From Cyanobacteria bacterium SZAS-4 (GTDB lineage: Bacteria; Cyanobacteriota; Vampirovibrionia; Obscuribacterales; Obscuribacteraceae), in assembly GCA_018266255.1 (NCBI GenBank), contig JAFEAT010000003.1:62001-126000 (forward strand): 64,000 bases of DNA. The letters are read 5' to 3'. The notes below the pieces were generated by a model. That model had not been told where the DNA came from. It saw only the letters and a program-made list of their open reading frames with translations, and did no database searches. Positions 45,564-54,833 of this stretch are shown here, piece after piece. Position 1 is the first letter of the stretch; the number at the start of each line of letters is the position of its first letter. A program made the position numbers and the translations under genes.

Positions 45564-45743
45564 ATGAATACATTGCGACCACAGACATTCACTGTTGATG
45601 TCCATGAATTACCGAAAGATTTGAAGCGCGTACTCAAAGTTCAGTTTCGCGAATTTATTCACTTCGTCGAAGATGCTCAAGACAACATCTGCTACCCAGC
45701 CAACAACTTTGCTCGCAGCGCTAAGTCTCAGGAAGCTGCGTAG
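45564..45743 (+). CDS. Hypothetical 59-aa protein
   Basis: ATG 45564 sits six bases after a GAGGTG ribosome site. The product is a small soluble protein with a basic, aromatic middle (KDLKRVLKVQFREFIHFVEDA) and one cysteine. I do not recognise it. A terminator follows 52 bp after the stop, which supports a real short transcript. Confidence 0.65.
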   Translation: MNTLRPQTFTVDVHELPKDLKRVLKVQFREFIHFVEDAQDNICYPANNFARSAKSQEAA

Positions 45744-45795
45744 CTGTCACGAAAATCCACATGCCAAATGGATGTTGAACATAGAATAGAAATGA

Positions 45796-45822
45796 AAGGC
45801 GCAGGTTTTAAAACTGCGCCTT
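45796..45822. terminator. Bidirectional terminator
   Basis: The stem AAGGCGCAG/CTGCGCCTT (45796-45804 with 45814-45822) has an AT-palindromic loop. It is shared by the convergent small genes at 45564-45743 and 45860-46000. Confidence 0.85.
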
Positions 45823-45859
45823 CTATTTAATTGATTGAACTGTTCGACTCTTTTAGAGT

Positions 45860-46000
45860 TTAGTGTCCGCCGCAGCATCCACCCGAGCTTGGCTTTTTCG
45901 CTTGCTCTTCTTTCTTCTGCTCTTGTTGCTGAGTAGCTGGCTGTTTGTCGTCTTTTTTGACTTCTTCTTTTTCAGCAGTCTTTGTTGCTTGATCGCTCAT
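45860..46000 (-). CDS. 46-aa Lys/Glu/Gln-rich protein with C-terminal GGCCGGH
   Basis: A very strong ribosome site (AGGAGGTG, six bases before ATG 46000) starts a 46-codon frame. The product is almost entirely K, E, Q, D, A and T for residues 1-38, and then ends SSGGCCGGH. The vicinal cysteines plus terminal His suggest a metal- or redox-reactive tail on a disordered carrier. No family is recognised. It ends before the shared terminator at 45796 and lies 92 bp from the thioredoxin stop, on the same strand. Confidence 0.75.
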   Translation of the reverse strand: MSDQATKTAEKEEVKKDDKQPATQQQEQKKEEQAKKPSSGGCCGGH

Positions 46001-46092
46001 TAGACACCTCCTAGGGTTCTTTGTTTAGAATGACGCAAAAAATCGAAATTGGGCACTTACTGTAAATAAACTTTTCAGTTAATCCCAAACTA

Positions 46093-46542
46093 TTACAGAG
46101 CCGTCTTATCCTTCTGCCCGGCGATACTCGGAGCAAAAGCGCTCTCTAGCATCGAAACGAGTTCGGACTTCGGGATGGCACCTGTGTTCGCAGCAATTGG
46201 TTTACCGCCTTTGAACACGACCAGTGTTGGAATTGATTCAATACCTAATCCTTGTGAAAGCATGGGGTTTTGATCGACATCCACTTTGAACACTTTGGCT
46301 TTGCCCGCAAACTCATTTGCCACTTCGTCGACAACCGGTGCCATGTGTTTGCATGGTCCACACCATGTTGCGTAGAAATCCACTAATACAGGCTCTTTCG
46401 CCGCAAGAACATCTTTCTCGAAAGTTTTGTCAGATGTTGATTGAACTTCGACTGCTGCACTACCAATTTTGTTCTCTGACGAACTCGAGCATCCGCTCAA
46501 CAGCAATGCGCCGCATGCAACAGTGATAAACCAGTTTTTCAT
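46093..46542 (-). CDS. Lipoprotein thioredoxin
   Basis: A 149-aa thioredoxin fold is preceded by a lipoprotein signal: MKNWFITVACGALLLSGC, lipobox LSGC with Cys18. The active site is the classical WCGPC (near residue 60), with the cis-Pro segment IPTLVVF. Lipidation places it outside the cytoplasm, so it would serve as a periplasmic or outer-membrane reductant or oxidant needing a partner such as a DsbD-like protein, which is not in this window. The next gene downstream on the same strand is the 46-aa CCGGH protein. Confidence 0.92.
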   Translation of the reverse strand: MKNWFITVACGALLLSGCSSSSENKIGSAAVEVQSTSDKTFEKDVLAAKEPVLVDFYATWCGPCKHMAPVVDEVANEFAGKAKVFKVDVDQNPMLSQGLGIESIPTLVVFKGGKPIAANTGAIPKSELVSMLESAFAPSIAGQKDKTAL

Positions 46543-46726
46543 AACGAGGCTCCTGCGTCTGAAGGGTCTACTTATTAGACGGCTCAGGTTTGATTGTGTT
46601 GCGCATTTGTGTCCAGGTTCGGGTTTTTCAATTATTTCTCAATGTTTGCGACAGGCACCAACTGGATACCTGATCTACCAGATTATGCATCTCGCGTCTC
46701 TCAACACAAGAACAGAGCAACACCGA

Positions 46727-49700
46727 TTATCCACTGACCGCTGCAGTAGCCGTGCCGCCAGCAAGTGTTGGGTGCGGTGTAGCATCCTTCTGATTGGGCA
46801 ACCACTTGAACGAATCGTAAATTGATTTGTTCATGCCGTTTGGATTGTCTAGCGCACCGGAAATTTTGAATGTAAATGCGCGCGGTTTATTTTCTGGCCA
46901 GATGTTAGGCATGATTGGCAGTCCGTCAAGCACACCGAGGATGCCTCCGATACTGAACATCGGTCCTACCTTGCCTAGAAAGCCACGCGTAGATGTGCGC
47001 GGAATGTTTCCAACGACATCGACCTTGAGTGTGTTCTGTTTGAAATCTATAGTGCCAGACGAGCGCATGCGCAATTCATCGCCATTGAATTGCACCGGAC
47101 CAAACCTTGTCATGTCGGGATCGGCGTTGCCGAAAGCGACTTTCAATCCCGGTTTCATAACGAATGTGCCGGTGATTGATTTGTAGTTGCCGTTTTGAAC
47201 AGGCGCCACACTCTGCAAGAAGTTGTTGATGTTGAAATCGAGAATTCCACCCTTCAATAGATTGGCTTGATCGATTCTGCGCTGCAACAAACTGAATCTG
47301 CTCACGCGTCCATTCTCTAATTTGAAGCTGCTAGGCTGATGATTGCCCAGATTTACCATGTCTGTTTCATCAGGCGCCGGCACTTCAAGAGTGTCGTAGA
47401 CATTCTTTCCTTGCCCAAGATCGGCTCTGAATCGAATATGTGATTGCATCGTTCCAGTAATTTCATTGGGCAGGTCGAAAAGCTGGGTGAAGAGAACATT
47501 TGCATCAACACCGGACAATTCTGCAGTTCCACCGAATATCGGCTTGTCCTGCGCTGTCCATCCGCGCATCTTGAGCTTCCCCTTAGCGATATCTGCAGTG
47601 ATGTCCTTAAGTGAAATATTGCGCACTCGTTCGTTGGTTTTGCTTGTGTAATAACCAGCCACCAACTTACCTTTTAATCCCTTCACTGGCAGCTTGTTGA
47701 GTACGAGCGAGTGGATGTCTACATCGAACGGTGTCGATTGCCTGTCATCTGCGGCTGCAGCGTTGCCGGTTACCCAGGCAGATGAGCTGACATCACCAGT
47801 GACGTGATAGAGCTTGTATGCAGGGATGCCGAAGTCGTTTATGTGCACCATCCCTTTTACAGCCGGAGCAGTCGTTGGACCCTTCATTTCGATACTGCCG
47901 CTGATACTACCGTTGAGATTCTTTAAGCCACTGTCGATGGTGCCAGCCGGGAGGAAAGCAATAAGACTTTTTGCTTGAATTGGATTGGGCAGATCGAGAG
48001 TAACGTCGATTTCCGGAGCCGCGATGTCTGTTGCAGGTGACGTGTAAGTGCCGTTGACGCGAATAATCGCGATGCCTGCTTGTAGCTGAACATTGTCCAG
48101 CGTGATTTTGTTATCCTGCAACTCCAGGGTGCCTGAGGCACTAGCAGGCTCGTCTTTTGGTTTGGAAAGAGTGCCGAATGGACCGACGAAGCTAAACTCT
48201 TGATTCGGAGGAACAGAGCCCTGAAAGGTAGCCTTGACTATCTTGTCTGTTCCGCTTAACTGCGCCGTTATCGGCAGTGGACCTGATGAAATCAGTTCCT
48301 TGCCTGGCGTCGACTTTTGTCCCATGATATTGAAAAAGTCGTTCGGATCGACATGGGTAGTCACTTTGATGTTGTATGATTTGGCCAATTTGTCGGTGAA
48401 GTTACTAACATCGCCCGATGCAGAAAAATCTGTTTTGCCCACGTTGCCCGTGATGCTTTCGATAGTGAGATTCTTTCCGCTTGTGAGAAAGTGACCTTTG
48501 ACGTGACTGACGGGAAATCCTGAGACACGCGCAGCGACATCATCGAATGTCATATCGCCTGAAGCCGCGAAGCTGTCTCCTTTGGCTGTAGCAGAAAGAT
48601 GACCGTGAACTTTTCCTTTTGGTGGACTAATATTGAAGTACGAAATTTCTTTCAAGTACCGATCGCGCACCTGCTTTGGTGTATTAGGTGCCGCTAGATA
48701 TGAGTGCAAGTCGCTCAAGTCAAATCCCGGTGTATCTACCGTCAGACTTGAAATCGTTGATGTTTTGGACAAATTGTTGACGGTGAGACTTGTACGAACA
48801 CGGCTTCTTGGGCTGCTGACGTCGACATCTTGCAAGGCGAGCGAATCATTTTCGTAAGTGATTTTGCCGTTCATCATATGCACCGCTCGGCTCGATCCGA
48901 GTGGTTGATAAGTTATATCTTTCGGAAATGCCACCATACTGATTACCGGTGATTTTGGCGCACCCTTGATAGTCAAATCGACTTTCTTGACCACGCCAAA
49001 GAGCAGCTGTTCTGCCAGCAGCGGTGACTGCACTTTCATCGCTTGCATAGCCATTTTTACGTTGGAGAGGTCGATATTTTCTGCCCGTATTTTGACATTG
49101 ACGGGAGCATTTGGATTTGCACCAACCGAACCGTTTAACCAGAATTTTCCGCCGCCCAGTTTGCCCGTGGTTTCGCGGAAATCCAGGGATTGATTGACGA
49201 TACCGATTTCGCCACCATTGACTTCGAATATGCGTGCTTTAGAATTCGTCGGTTGGTAATAAAGATCGATCGGCACGACTTTCAAACTGATAGTTGGATT
49301 CTTGATGTTGCCTTTTACCTCACCGCGAGCACTTCTGATTTCGCCATAGAGCGTCTCTTCGTTGACCAGTGGGCTGTCGATTTTTGCTTCTTTGAGTAGG
49401 GTTTTCACATCTGCCAGATCGATGTTGTCACTGGCGACTCGAACATCGATTTTGCCGGTCGGGCCCATCTCTGATTTACCATTCAAAGAGAACGTGCCCT
49501 TTCCAAGCTTCCCTGTCAGATTTTCAAATGTGGCTTCCGTGCCATCAAAGTTGACTTTGCCACCGCCCAGTTCGAAAAGTCGTTTTGGCTCTTTTGGCAT
49601 GTAATAGAGTCGCTCAGGCGTGGCATTGACAGTGAGTTGCGATGCGCCGGTCAGGTCACCCTTCAAAGTTAAGAAGGCTTCTTTCACGGTACCGTACATC

Positions 49701-50908
49701 GGTTGGTGCACCACTGATGGTGCAGGCAGTTTTAGTGCGTCAACAGTTTGTCTGACCTCATCGAGGTAGATTTGTTTGCCGTGGTAACGGATATCGGCTC
49801 TATGAGTCGAATCTACCCAACCGTCTGCTTCGAACTCACTGTGCCCGAATCTACCTTTTGCTTTTTCGAATGAAAGTTTGTCTTTTGTCAGATGCACATC
49901 GCCGTTGAAAGATTTGATCGCGAGCTTTCCAGCCGGGTATTCAAAATGCACGTTTGTTAGCTTCAGGTCTGACTTCTCAAATGGAGTTAGCACTCCATCT
50001 TTGTCTGGTAAAAATGGTAGTGGTCCGACGTGTTCAATTTTTTGCGCCGATAGAGTGAACTTCGGAGTTTCAACTGAGACCTTTACGGTCAGACCACTGT
50101 CAGGAATACCTTCGCCTAAGAAGCTAGCGTTGATTGGCACAGCAACATCTGGTATTGAAAGAGGTCCGGTAAAATCTTGAAAATCAGCGATGACAAAATT
50201 TTTCAACTTCACGTTGAAAGACAACTTGTTCTCTCTCCACGCACTTGGATCGCCGTTGCCGTTACCATCAATTTCCATGTGCGTCGTAAATCCAGGATGT
50301 TTTAGGTCCATGGAAACAGCAAACGGCCAGCCTTTTCGATAGAAGGGCCGATCCATTTTTGCTGTTATTGAGTCGAAGTCTAATTTCAACTTCGGCTGCC
50401 GCACGTCAGTTACGTGCACTCTGCCACCATTGACGCTGACGTGAGAAAGATCTTTCAGCGCTGGTAACTGGGGCAGATCGGAAAAATTCCACTTTGTGTT
50501 TGTTAGACGAGTCGCCCAGATCTCTGGATTGCTGAAGTGTACGTTAGAGAGCATCAACTCCTTAGTGCGAATGAGAGGCATAAGCGCAACTGCTATGTCG
50601 GTAGGACCAGCCTGCACGAACGGTTTGCCATTCATCTCATTGACTGTGATTCTGTCTGCATGGAAGATGATGCCGGGCAAGCCAATATTCCATCTGACGC
50701 TGCCGAGGTGCACCTGGCGATGCATGTTCTGCCCGATCACATATTCCAGTTTGTCTTTCGACCATGTGCTCAGCAGCTTCTGTAAATAAAAGTTGCCCGC
50801 AAAGTAGCCGACTATCACAACAAGCGCGACAACGCCTGCGATCAAACCCCATTGCCTGCGGGGCGAACGAGCTGTGCGTTCGCTAGTTTGCGATTGGAGG
50901 TCTATCAA
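46727..50908 (-). CDS. Large AsmA-like (repeating beta-groove) envelope protein
   Basis: At 1393 aa this is the largest gene in the window. One transmembrane helix lies near the N-terminus (about residues 23-45), followed by an AsmA-type start (LQKLLSTWSKDKLEYVIGQNMHRQVHLGSVRWNI). About 1250 residues of repetitive beta-strand sequence follow, with recurring pieces such as FDGTEATFENLTGKLGKGTFSLNGK and FRETTGKLGGGKFWLNG. The C-terminus carries the conserved AsmA-like stretch (IDFKQNTLKVDVVGNIP). Members such as AsmA, TamB and YhdP handle lipid or protein traffic between the two membranes; lipid transport is inferred here. It is monocistronic. Confidence 0.85.
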   Translation of the reverse strand: MIDLQSQTSERTARSPRRQWGLIAGVVALVVIVGYFAGNFYLQKLLSTWSKDKLEYVIGQNMHRQVHLGSVRWNIGLPGIIFHADRITVNEMNGKPFVQAGPTDIAVALMPLIRTKELMLSNVHFSNPEIWATRLTNTKWNFSDLPQLPALKDLSHVSVNGGRVHVTDVRQPKLKLDFDSITAKMDRPFYRKGWPFAVSMDLKHPGFTTHMEIDGNGNGDPSAWRENKLSFNVKLKNFVIADFQDFTGPLSIPDVAVPINASFLGEGIPDSGLTVKVSVETPKFTLSAQKIEHVGPLPFLPDKDGVLTPFEKSDLKLTNVHFEYPAGKLAIKSFNGDVHLTKDKLSFEKAKGRFGHSEFEADGWVDSTHRADIRYHGKQIYLDEVRQTVDALKLPAPSVVHQPMYGTVKEAFLTLKGDLTGASQLTVNATPERLYYMPKEPKRLFELGGGKVNFDGTEATFENLTGKLGKGTFSLNGKSEMGPTGKIDVRVASDNIDLADVKTLLKEAKIDSPLVNEETLYGEIRSARGEVKGNIKNPTISLKVVPIDLYYQPTNSKARIFEVNGGEIGIVNQSLDFRETTGKLGGGKFWLNGSVGANPNAPVNVKIRAENIDLSNVKMAMQAMKVQSPLLAEQLLFGVVKKVDLTIKGAPKSPVISMVAFPKDITYQPLGSSRAVHMMNGKITYENDSLALQDVDVSSPRSRVRTSLTVNNLSKTSTISSLTVDTPGFDLSDLHSYLAAPNTPKQVRDRYLKEISYFNISPPKGKVHGHLSATAKGDSFAASGDMTFDDVAARVSGFPVSHVKGHFLTSGKNLTIESITGNVGKTDFSASGDVSNFTDKLAKSYNIKVTTHVDPNDFFNIMGQKSTPGKELISSGPLPITAQLSGTDKIVKATFQGSVPPNQEFSFVGPFGTLSKPKDEPASASGTLELQDNKITLDNVQLQAGIAIIRVNGTYTSPATDIAAPEIDVTLDLPNPIQAKSLIAFLPAGTIDSGLKNLNGSISGSIEMKGPTTAPAVKGMVHINDFGIPAYKLYHVTGDVSSSAWVTGNAAAADDRQSTPFDVDIHSLVLNKLPVKGLKGKLVAGYYTSKTNERVRNISLKDITADIAKGKLKMRGWTAQDKPIFGGTAELSGVDANVLFTQLFDLPNEITGTMQSHIRFRADLGQGKNVYDTLEVPAPDETDMVNLGNHQPSSFKLENGRVSRFSLLQRRIDQANLLKGGILDFNINNFLQSVAPVQNGNYKSITGTFVMKPGLKVAFGNADPDMTRFGPVQFNGDELRMRSSGTIDFKQNTLKVDVVGNIPRTSTRGFLGKVGPMFSIGGILGVLDGLPIMPNIWPENKPRAFTFKISGALDNPNGMNKSIYDSFKWLPNQKDATPHPTLAGGTATAAVSG

Positions 50909-51157
50909 TGAAAATCCTCAGGCACCGCGGCATCGGTGAGTCCTAAAGTATAGGCGCACTTCACTGAGTCGAGTGGCGATCCTTACTCTATATATTTTCG
51001 ACTAGCTGATACCCAGCTAAGTTCCCGCTAAGCTCCAGAGAAAGACGAATCAAATGCAGCTTTTCTAACGTGCCAAGTGGACACAGCTGCGGGAACTAGA
51101 AACGCCCGAAACCGTCATGCAACCAAAGCTCAGTGTTAGTTAATGGAGGCTGAAGAA

Positions 51158-51310
51158 ATGTTTGGAACTATTCGAAAGGTGATATCGTTTGTGACGCTCG
51201 TTACAACTTTGATTGTGGCTGTTAGGGAGTTGAAGGTTGCTGTTGATGGCTTTAGAAGCTTGGGACGTTCAAAAAACGCCAGTTCTGATACTGCTACAAG
51301 CCGAGCATAG
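51158..51310 (+). CDS. Small single-pass membrane protein (50 aa)
   Basis: ATG 51158 has GGAGG eight bases upstream. The product MFGTIRKVISFVTLVTTLIV... has one hydrophobic segment (about residues 8-22). A short amphipathic helix (VRELKVAVDGFRSLG) and a polar basic tail follow. An in-frame ATG at 51143 lacks a ribosome site. It precedes the nucleotidyltransferase gene by 86 bp. No family is recognised. Confidence 0.6.
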   Translation: MFGTIRKVISFVTLVTTLIVAVRELKVAVDGFRSLGRSKNASSDTATSRA

Positions 51311-51396
51311 TTCTATTGATGTTTTAGTAAGTTCTCCTCTGGCGGTTCGCCGGGGGATGTCATGTCGTCTGATATCCGATACAAGAGGATTAGAGA

Positions 51397-52527
51397 ATGG
51401 AAACATTTAGTGGGCTCAAGGCGATGGTTCTTGCGGCGGGAGTAGGTTCACGCCTTGACCCGTTGACAAGGCTTACTCCCAAGCCACTTGTGCCACTGGC
51501 CAATCGTCCAGTCATGGAGCATATCCTCGCCCTCTTGAAGCGCCACAACATTACAGAAATTGTCTCGAACGTTCATCACTTGCCCGAGCAAGTGCCTGCA
51601 TACTTCGGTAACGGCCTTGACCGGGGCATGAGTTTGACTTACAAACATGAGTCGACTTTGTCTGGAGACGCAGGCGGCGTTCGCTCGTGCCGCAAGTTTC
51701 TGGAAGGCGGTACGTTCCTTGTGATCATGGGTGATTTAATTACAGATGCTGACATCTCATACGTGATCGAGCAGCACAAGACCAAGGGTGCAATCGCCAC
51801 AATCGCTCTGCAGAAAGTAGCTGACGTTCGGCACTTCGGAGTCGCTGTAACTGACTCTGATTCGTTTATTAAAGGATTTCAGGAAAAACCTTCACCTGAG
51901 GAAGCCATCTCAGATCTAGCTTCCACGGGCATCTATGTGCTTGAGCCAGAAGTGTTCGACCACATGCCTGCAGATGGACAGTATGGATTCGGTCGACAGC
52001 TTTTCCCTTCGTTAGTCGCTAAAGGTCTACCCGTGTTGGGTGTACAAGTTTTCGGTTACTGGTCTGATATCGGCACCATGGAAAATTACAAAATATCCAG
52101 TTTCGATGCGCTTAAGGGCCTGATTGATATGGACTTGCCTGGTCGATCTACAAAACAAGGTTGGCTCGAGGAAGGCGCTTCGATTTCAGCTGATTGCGAA
52201 GTCGAAGGAATGGTAATGTTGGGCAAGAATAGCCGAGTCGACAGCGGTGCCGCATTGAAAGGACACGTGATCGTCGGAGATAACTGTCACATCAAATCTG
52301 GTGCTGTCATTGAAAATTCGATTATCTGGTCAGGCGCGACCATTGGCGCAAATTCAGTGCTAATCGACTCGATTCTCGGCTACGACGTAGATGTTGCAGA
52401 CCAGTCAGTGTTGATTGGCGAAGTAACGACCGATACGGTCAGACCTGTGGTCCTTTCGAAGGTCTCGAATAACGTTTCGAATAACCATCATGTCGGTCAT
52501 TTCGCGCGTCCGGTCGTGTTTCACTAA
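51397..52527 (+). CDS. Sugar-phosphate nucleotidyltransferase with left-handed beta-helix
   Basis: This 376-aa enzyme activates a sugar phosphate with NTP, for example mannose or glucose 1-phosphate. The nucleotide-binding motif AAGVGSRLDPLTRLTPKPLVPL is near the N-terminus. Also seen are MGDLITD (metal-binding Asp), GFQEKP and STGIYVLEP. Residues from about 270 show hexapeptide-repeat character (IVGDNCHIKSGAVIENSIIW), a beta-helix C-terminus. The sequence most resembles GDP-mannose-pyrophosphorylase-type enzymes; nucleotide and sugar are uncertain. The product would feed LPS or exopolysaccharide. Confidence 0.9.
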   Translation: METFSGLKAMVLAAGVGSRLDPLTRLTPKPLVPLANRPVMEHILALLKRHNITEIVSNVHHLPEQVPAYFGNGLDRGMSLTYKHESTLSGDAGGVRSCRKFLEGGTFLVIMGDLITDADISYVIEQHKTKGAIATIALQKVADVRHFGVAVTDSDSFIKGFQEKPSPEEAISDLASTGIYVLEPEVFDHMPADGQYGFGRQLFPSLVAKGLPVLGVQVFGYWSDIGTMENYKISSFDALKGLIDMDLPGRSTKQGWLEEGASISADCEVEGMVMLGKNSRVDSGAALKGHVIVGDNCHIKSGAVIENSIIWSGATIGANSVLIDSILGYDVDVADQSVLIGEVTTDTVRPVVLSKVSNNVSNNHHVGHFARPVVFH

Positions 52528-52740
52528 ACTAGACTGTAGACTAAGAATGCGGAACGGATATCTCTCGTCAGAGATAAACCCAGCCCGGTCGATAATATCT
52601 GCAAATTCCCTCATAAGTGCCATTGACGGTTGGGTTAGCGCCCGCCTACGATCATGGTATTCGGGTGGATCGGAGTACCTCTTTTGCCATCATTAAAATA
52701 TCCGATCTGCAGCAAACATTTGAGATAGTATTTATCCTAA

Positions 52741-52772
52741 TCACTGATAGTCGACGTCACTGATAGTCGACG
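52741..52772. repeat. Perfect 16-bp tandem repeat upstream of the histidine kinase
   Basis: TCACTGATAGTCGACG occurs twice, head to tail, at 52741-52756 and 52757-52772, with no mismatch. Each copy holds GTCGAC. It is placed 53 bp before the kinase start, consistent with a paired operator site. The remaining ~210 bp after the nucleotidyltransferase contain an inverted ATCTCT/AGAGAT and nothing else recognised. Confidence 0.85.
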
Positions 52773-52824
52773 GAACAACTGAGGAACCGTTTCAATTAAA
52801 AGCGAAGCGAACGATGAACTTGTA

Positions 52825-54339
52825 TTGGGTGAGTTGTCACCTGACGTTGGGCTGTTCAAAACGTTCTTCAACGACTGCTCTGCTCCGTGCTTCGTCAAAG
52901 ACGATCAGGGCTGCTATGTGTTCATCAACGACGAGTTTGAAAGACAGTTCGGAGTCAAACGCAGCACCTTTATCGGCTCGACTGCATCGTCGTGGGTGAG
53001 CGAGGCAGCGGCTAAGATAATTCGTCAGCGAGACATGGAAATTTTGCACAGTCATTCGACATCGTGCGAGCGGGATGTACTGCCGAACGCAAACGGAGTG
53101 CAGGGACACTGGAATGTTCATCGATTTCCGATCTTTGACTCACGGCGCCGCTGTTTTGTTGGTGGTATTGCATTTGATGTCACAAGCGAAAAACAAAAAG
53201 AAGATCAATTGCGCGATAAAAGTGAATTGCTCGAACTGATTTTAAATAATATCGGCGATCCTGTCATTGCAGTCGATCAAAGTGGCGCTCTGCTGCTCTT
53301 CAATCCAGCTGCGATTAAGTTGCATGGATTGGACAATGCACGTGGTAAATACGGCTTGTTCATGCCAGATAAAGTGACTAGATACGCGCAAGACGAATTG
53401 CCCCTGGCGCGCGCTATAAAAGGCGAAGAAGTTCGCGACCTCGAGTTGTTCGTTCGCACTCCTTATCACGCAGAAGGTATCACAGTTAGTGCCAGTGCAC
53501 AGCCACTGCGCGACAAAGATGGAAGATTGCGTGGTGGTGCGGCCGTGCTACGTGACATTACACCACGCAAGCAAAGTGAAGAAGCATTACTGGCAGCACG
53601 TGACGAAGCTCTGGCAGCTTCTGAATTGAAATCACAATTCGTCTCAAACATCAGTCACGAACTGCGCACGCCGATGAGCGGCGTTCTGGGAATGACTGAG
53701 TTATTGCTTGAGATGGGTCTGGATGCGGAGCAGAAGGAGTTAGCTACTTATATCTATGAATCAGCGCAAAATCTGCTGAAAGTGGTGAATGAGCTTTTGG
53801 ATTTTTCGAGACTGGAAGCGAATAAGCTTCATATCGAAAAGGTTCCTGTATGTGTGCAAGAAATGGTGGATGCGTGTGCTCAGAGTATTGCGTCGCCTGC
53901 AGCGCAGAAAAATATTATTGTCACGGTTAAGGTGCAAGAAGAAATTCCGCGTGAAATGATGGGCGATAAGTTGAGAATCGCGCAAGTTCTAAACAACATC
54001 ACTTCCAACGCCATTAAGTTTACCGAAAAGGGTGAGATCAAAATAGATGCGGCGATCGGGCGCCCGTTTACTGGTGGCATGATGATTCGATTCACCATCA
54101 GCGATACCGGCATAGGCATCGACCAAGCTCAGCAGGACACTTTATTTCAGCCATTTGTACAAGTAGATGGCTCTAACACTCGCAAGTATGGGGGGGTAGG
54201 GTTGGGACTATCAATTTGCAGACGGTTAATCAAGCTCATGTCGGGCGATATTGGTGTATCCTCTGTAGTTGGTCAAGGTTCCAATTTTTGGTTCGAAGTC
54301 CCCCTCGAGGTTGTTGAAAAAACTACTGATGAGCAGTAA
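52825..54339 (+). CDS. PAS-PAS sensor histidine kinase
   Basis: This 504-aa cytosolic kinase has no transmembrane segment. Two PAS domains (about residues 10-125 and 135-255) precede HisKA (FVSNISHELRTPMSGVLG, His near 281) and the HATPase domain (NNITSNAIKFT, DTGIGI, GGVGLGLSI). No receiver is fused, although the H-box and GHKL style are those of hybrid kinases. The start is uncertain: TTG 52825 is used; an ATT at 52795 has a better-placed GAGGA. The downstream receiver gene overlaps its end by 11 bp, so the pair is coupled. The signal is unknown. Confidence 0.92.
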   Translation: MGELSPDVGLFKTFFNDCSAPCFVKDDQGCYVFINDEFERQFGVKRSTFIGSTASSWVSEAAAKIIRQRDMEILHSHSTSCERDVLPNANGVQGHWNVHRFPIFDSRRRCFVGGIAFDVTSEKQKEDQLRDKSELLELILNNIGDPVIAVDQSGALLLFNPAAIKLHGLDNARGKYGLFMPDKVTRYAQDELPLARAIKGEEVRDLELFVRTPYHAEGITVSASAQPLRDKDGRLRGGAAVLRDITPRKQSEEALLAARDEALAASELKSQFVSNISHELRTPMSGVLGMTELLLEMGLDAEQKELATYIYESAQNLLKVVNELLDFSRLEANKLHIEKVPVCVQEMVDACAQSIASPAAQKNIIVTVKVQEEIPREMMGDKLRIAQVLNNITSNAIKFTEKGEIKIDAAIGRPFTGGMMIRFTISDTGIGIDQAQQDTLFQPFVQVDGSNTRKYGGVGLGLSICRRLIKLMSGDIGVSSVVGQGSNFWFEVPLEVVEKTTDEQ

Positions 54340-54712
54340 CGCAAAGATGATTCTGGTCGTGGAAGACGATGAGACACTTCGACTATTGGCTACCAAGCAA
54401 TTAGCGAAGCTCGGTTTTGAGGGTCACGCTGTAGCAGACGGCAGTGAAGCTGTTGAGAAAGCTGCAAAGGTCGACTACTCCCTAATTCTGATGGACATTC
54501 AGATGCCGAGAATGGATGGCATCGAAGCCACAAGCGCAATTCGGCAAATGGAAATTTCTAGGAAAAACGCTCGCGTTCCAATCATCGCCATGACTGCGAA
54601 TCCAGACCGACAACGCTGTCTTGATGCTGGAATGGATGATTTTATCTTCAAGCCCGTTATGTTGGGGCAGTTGAAAGAACTTCTCGAACGCTGGTTACCT
54701 GCCGCTAGCTAA
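54329..54712 (+). CDS. Single-domain response regulator
   Basis: A stand-alone 127-aa receiver domain with no output domain. Acidic pocket VVEDDE, phosphoacceptor in LILMDIQMPRMDG (Asp near 55), MTAN switch threonine and the FKP lysine are all intact. ATG 54329 lies inside the kinase gene and matches the start of the fold. It is likely a phosphate shuttle between the upstream kinase and the HPt at 55456-56268. Confidence 0.93.
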   Translation: MSSNAKMILVVEDDETLRLLATKQLAKLGFEGHAVADGSEAVEKAAKVDYSLILMDIQMPRMDGIEATSAIRQMEISRKNARVPIIAMTANPDRQRCLDAGMDDFIFKPVMLGQLKELLERWLPAAS

Positions 54713-54833
54713 TAATAGAAATCCCACAGGGTCTGCGTTTCTACTGCTGCTCGAAGCGAGAGAGTCGGGAACTTTTCTTGCGGCTGATCGACAACTAATT
54801 AGTAAACGCATATTAAGAACAGAGGACAGGAGC

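Noticed and set aside
52405..52623. 72-aa minus-strand ORF over the end of the nucleotidyltransferase gene
   Set aside because: It overlaps a well-supported gene, and no ribosome site or family match was seen.
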